From the NCBI RefSeq assembly GCF_019799965.1, contig NZ_JABGCJ010000001.1, positions 1 through 64,000 on the forward strand: DNA of 64,000 nt, in the 5' to 3' direction. Below are positions 62,078 through 64,000 of the stretch, one piece after another. The notes under the pieces were generated by a model. It saw only the letters and a list, made by a program, of their open reading frames with translations, searched no databases and was not told the DNA's origin. How positions within the stretch are numbered: position 1 is the first letter of the stretch; every line of letters starts with the position of its first letter. The translations under genes and the position numbers were made by a program. The stretch is from Modestobacter italicus. Lineage in GTDB: Bacteria; Actinomycetota; Actinomycetes; Mycobacteriales; Geodermatophilaceae.

Positions 62078-62139
62078 GGCGAGTGCTGCGATCTCGTGGC
62101 CCCGGCGGCCCGCAGCGCCACGAGATCGCAGCACTCGCC
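62078..62139. terminator. Perfect 23-bp inverted repeat after the two-component operon
   Basis: 62078-62100 (GGCGAGTGCTGCGATCTCGT plus GGC) is exactly complementary to 62117-62139 with a 16-base loop. It starts 13 bases past the response-regulator stop on the minus strand and ends 14 bases before the ychF -10. Terminator function is probable, though perfection and length also suit a small repeat element. Confidence 0.7.
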
Positions 62140-62152
62140 GGCCGCAGCCGGC

Positions 62153-62794
62153 TCAGCCGGCCGAACCCGGGCCGGGGAGCAGGCCGCGCTCGACGGCGAC
62201 CAGCACCGCCCGGGTGCGGTCGTCGACGCCGAGCTTGGTGAAGACCCGGAGCAGGTGGGTCTTCACCGTCGCCTCGCCGATGAACAGCTCCCGGCCGATC
62301 TCGGCGTTGGTCAGCCCGCGCGCCACCCCGCCCAGCACCTGCAGCTCGCGGGCCGTCGGCGCCTCGACCGCCGGCGCCCGCATCCGGGAGACCAGCTTGG
62401 CCGCGACCGGCGGGGCCAGCACCGTCTCCCCGCGGGCCGCCGCGCGCACCGCGTCGGCCAGCTGCGGCAGTGGCGTGTCCTTGAGCAGGTAGCCGGTGGC
62501 GCCGGCCTCCACCGCCCGCACGATGTCGGCGTCGGTGTCGTAGGTGGTGAGCACCAGCACCCGCACCCCCGGGTGCGCGGCGAGGATGCGGCCGGTCGCC
62601 GTCACGCCGTCCATCCGGGGCATCCGCAGGTCCATCAGGACGACGTCCGGCGCGTGCTCGGCCACCGCGGCCAGTGCCGCCAGCCCGTCGCCGGCCTCCC
62701 CGACGACCTCGACGTCCGGCTGGGCGGCGAGCCAGCCGACCACGCCGCCGCGCACCACCGGGTGGTCGTCGACCACCAGCACCCGCACGGTCAC
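62153..62794 (-). CDS. NarL/LuxR-type response regulator
   Basis: A 213-residue transcription factor. The receiver domain has the acidic pair in VLVVDDHPVVRGG, phosphoacceptor Asp in VVLMDLRMPRMDG and Lys in GYLLKDTPL; the C-terminal LuxR helix-turn-helix is TARELQVLGGVARGLTNAEIGRELFIGEATVKTH LLRVFTKLG (two quoted halves). GTG at 62794 overlaps the histidine kinase stop (GTGA), so the pair is translationally coupled. Likely regulates a nearby or distant set in response to the kinase. Confidence 0.93.
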   Translation of the reverse strand: MTVRVLVVDDHPVVRGGVVGWLAAQPDVEVVGEAGDGLAALAAVAEHAPDVVLMDLRMPRMDGVTATGRILAAHPGVRVLVLTTYDTDADIVRAVEAGATGYLLKDTPLPQLADAVRAAARGETVLAPPVAAKLVSRMRAPAVEAPTARELQVLGGVARGLTNAEIGRELFIGEATVKTHLLRVFTKLGVDDRTRAVLVAVERGLLPGPGSAG

Positions 62795-64000
62795 GGCGCC
62801 GGCACCCGGACCGTCACGCGGGTGCCCTCCCCCGGCGCCGAGACGACGTCCACCGCGCCGCCCACCTCCGCGGCCCGGTCGCGCAGCCCGGCGAGGCCCA
62901 CCCCGGGCGACGTCCCCGGGTCGAAACCCACCCCGTCGTCCGCGACGTGCACCGACACCTGCGTCGACTCCCCCGCCTCCACCCGGCTGACCTGCAGCAC
63001 CACCGAGCTCGCCGCCGCGTGCCGGCGCACGTTGGCCAGCGCCTCCTGCGCGCCGCGCAGCAGCACGATCTCCTCGGCGCGGGTCAGGCCGCGGGCCTCG
63101 TCGAGGGCCGAGAGGTCGACCCGGGTGACGATCCCGGTCTCCCGGCCGAACCGCTCGGCCAGCCGCTGCAGCGCCTCCACCAGGGTGGCGCTGTCCAGCC
63201 CGGCCGGTGCGAACGCCGCGACCATCGCCCGCGCCTCGGCGAGGTTGTCCCGGGCCACCTCCTCGATCAGCGCCAGACGTTCGGCGGCGGCGTCCGGGTC
63301 GGTGGGCAGCTGGGCGGCCGCGGTCTGGGCCAGCACCACGATGCTCGTGTAGCCCTGGGCCAGGGTGTCGTGCACCTCCCGGGCCCACCGTTCGCGTTCC
63401 GCGGCGATGCCCTGCTGGTGGTGGGCGTCGGCGAGCTCCCCGCGGGTGGCCTCCAGCTCGGCGATCAGCCGCGCCCGCTCCCGGCTCTGCTGCAGGACGC
63501 GGCTCACCCACACCCCGAGCGCCAGGCTGAACAGCAGGCCGATCCCGGAGTCGAGCACCTCCGACAGCGGTTCGGCGCCGCGCGTCCAGGCCGTCGCGGG
63601 GCCCACCGCGCTGGCCAGCGCGAGCAGCACGGTCCACACCGTGCCCGGGCGGGGCGACTCGACCAGGAACCAGATCTGCGGATAGGCCAGGAAGAGCAGG
63701 AACAGCAGCTGGGGGGCCTGCCAGCCCAGCACGCCGAAGACGGCGACGAGCACGGTCAGGTAGGCGACCGCGCGGGCCGGGCGCTCGTCGGCGAGGGCCG
63801 GCGCACCCAGGAACAGGTAGGCCACCGCCAGGACCGCGAGCGCCGTCAGGGCCCACCGCGGCGAGCCCTCGACCCGGCCGACCTGCGTGGCCAGCACGGC
63901 GAGGGCCAGCAGCGCCACGAACGCCACGTGGAAGCCGACGACGGTGGCCCGCCAGCCACGCCCGGACAGCGGCGAACCGCTGTCCTCACCCCGGGCGGGG
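62791..64000 (-). CDS. Sensor histidine kinase of the NarX/LiaS type (N-terminus beyond right edge)
   Basis: At least 403 residues. About six membrane helices (VAFVALLALAVLATQV, WALTALAVLAVAYLFLGAP and others) precede a coiled segment (LLAELEATRGELADAHHQQG-like) and the HisKA_3 dimerisation domain with WAREVHDTLAQGYTSIVVLA (phospho-His in EVHDTLAQG). The HATPase domain has EALANVRRHAAA (N box), VADDGVGFDPG and GVGLAGLRDRAAEVGG. GTG at 63927 is a possible start, but the frame stays open and protein-like (SGRGWRATVVGFH) to base 64000, so the true start is probably outside. Stop overlaps the response-regulator GTG. Confidence 0.9.
   Translation of the reverse strand, partial: PARGEDSGSPLSGRGWRATVVGFHVAFVALLALAVLATQVGRVEGSPRWALTALAVLAVAYLFLGAPALADERPARAVAYLTVLVAVFGVLGWQAPQLLFLLFLAYPQIWFLVESPRPGTVWTVLLALASAVGPATAWTRGAEPLSEVLDSGIGLLFSLALGVWVSRVLQQSRERARLIAELEATRGELADAHHQQGIAAERERWAREVHDTLAQGYTSIVVLAQTAAAQLPTDPDAAAERLALIEEVARDNLAEARAMVAAFAPAGLDSATLVEALQRLAERFGRETGIVTRVDLSALDEARGLTRAEEIVLLRGAQEALANVRRHAAASSVVLQVSRVEAGESTQVSVHVADDGVGFDPGTSPGVGLAGLRDRAAEVGGAVDVVSAPGEGTRVTVRVPAP

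Noticed and set aside
62041-62134. N-terminal extension of YchF across the inverted repeat
   Set aside because: The added residues are not part of the conserved family start (VSLTIGIVGLPNVGKST), and a leaderless -10 fits the GTG at 62050.

Overview
The window is very GC-rich, densely coding DNA from a high-GC actinobacterium. Mycothiol biosynthesis (mshB), an actinobacterial-type DapD/DapE/DapC lysine branch, NirA-type sulfite reductase, many GTG starts and many apparently leaderless genes all fit. Protein style and operon make-up suggest the Geodermatophilaceae (Blastococcus/Geodermatophilus/Modestobacter group); that placement is inference. No rRNA or tRNA gene, phage, integrase or insertion sequence was seen. 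Almost everything reads as chromosomal backbone.

Left part (1-12 kb): the N-terminus of a sigma-70 factor at the left edge; a pentapeptide-like protein; a polytopic GT-C-like membrane protein; a tightly overlapped run of GT2 glycosyltransferase, DUF2064 transferase, membrane-anchored molybdopterin oxidoreductase and a small membrane protein; an ABC exporter pair; DUF2243 and CtaG-like membrane proteins; and an overlapping operon dapE - LOG-family hydrolase - DivIVA-like - SRPBCC. Next (12-22.5 kb) come a Tat-exported PAP2 phosphatase with autotransporter-type repeats, dapD, a membrane-anchored lysozyme-like protein, a DUF1772/NmrA pair facing an AraC regulator, ferredoxin plus dapC (apparent CTG start), a GNAT enzyme, and mshB. 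From 22.7 to 29.2 kb lies a complete oligopeptide ABC transporter operon, with two strong hairpins between the binding-protein gene and the first permease.

Middle part (29-46 kb): csbD; a tldD/pmbA pair; a DUF559 nuclease-like gene sandwiched between two unrelated-length tandem arrays that share a CGCGCGAA core; an SRPBCC-NUDIX fusion; then a sulfur-assimilation cluster of Rrf2 regulator, 28-residue leader peptide, sulfite reductase, zinc-ribbon protein and APS-type CysH. After it come PhoX with a previously overlooked-looking 28-residue ORF, a DUF3037/HipA-like kinase pair, an FNT channel, and a sulfite-oxidase-like/ferredoxin-reductase pair bridged by a 20-residue mini-ORF.

Right part (46-64 kb): the sdhCAB operon with a perfect 20-bp terminator; a nucleotidyltransferase and an endonuclease-family protein divergent over a 32-bp palindrome; DCC, SGNH and NlpC/P60 proteins; an LLM oxidoreductase; small unknowns; a retron-like reverse transcriptase preceded by a 166-nt element with retron a1/a2 geometry (the most interesting item here); SelO; a YczE-like protein; YchF; and a LuxR-type response regulator with its histidine kinase running off the right edge.

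Starts were chosen from ribosome-binding sites, start/stop overlaps and, for many genes, a -10-like hexamer 6-8 bases upstream of the start (leaderless geometry). Family assignments are from recognised motifs only; no database search was possible.
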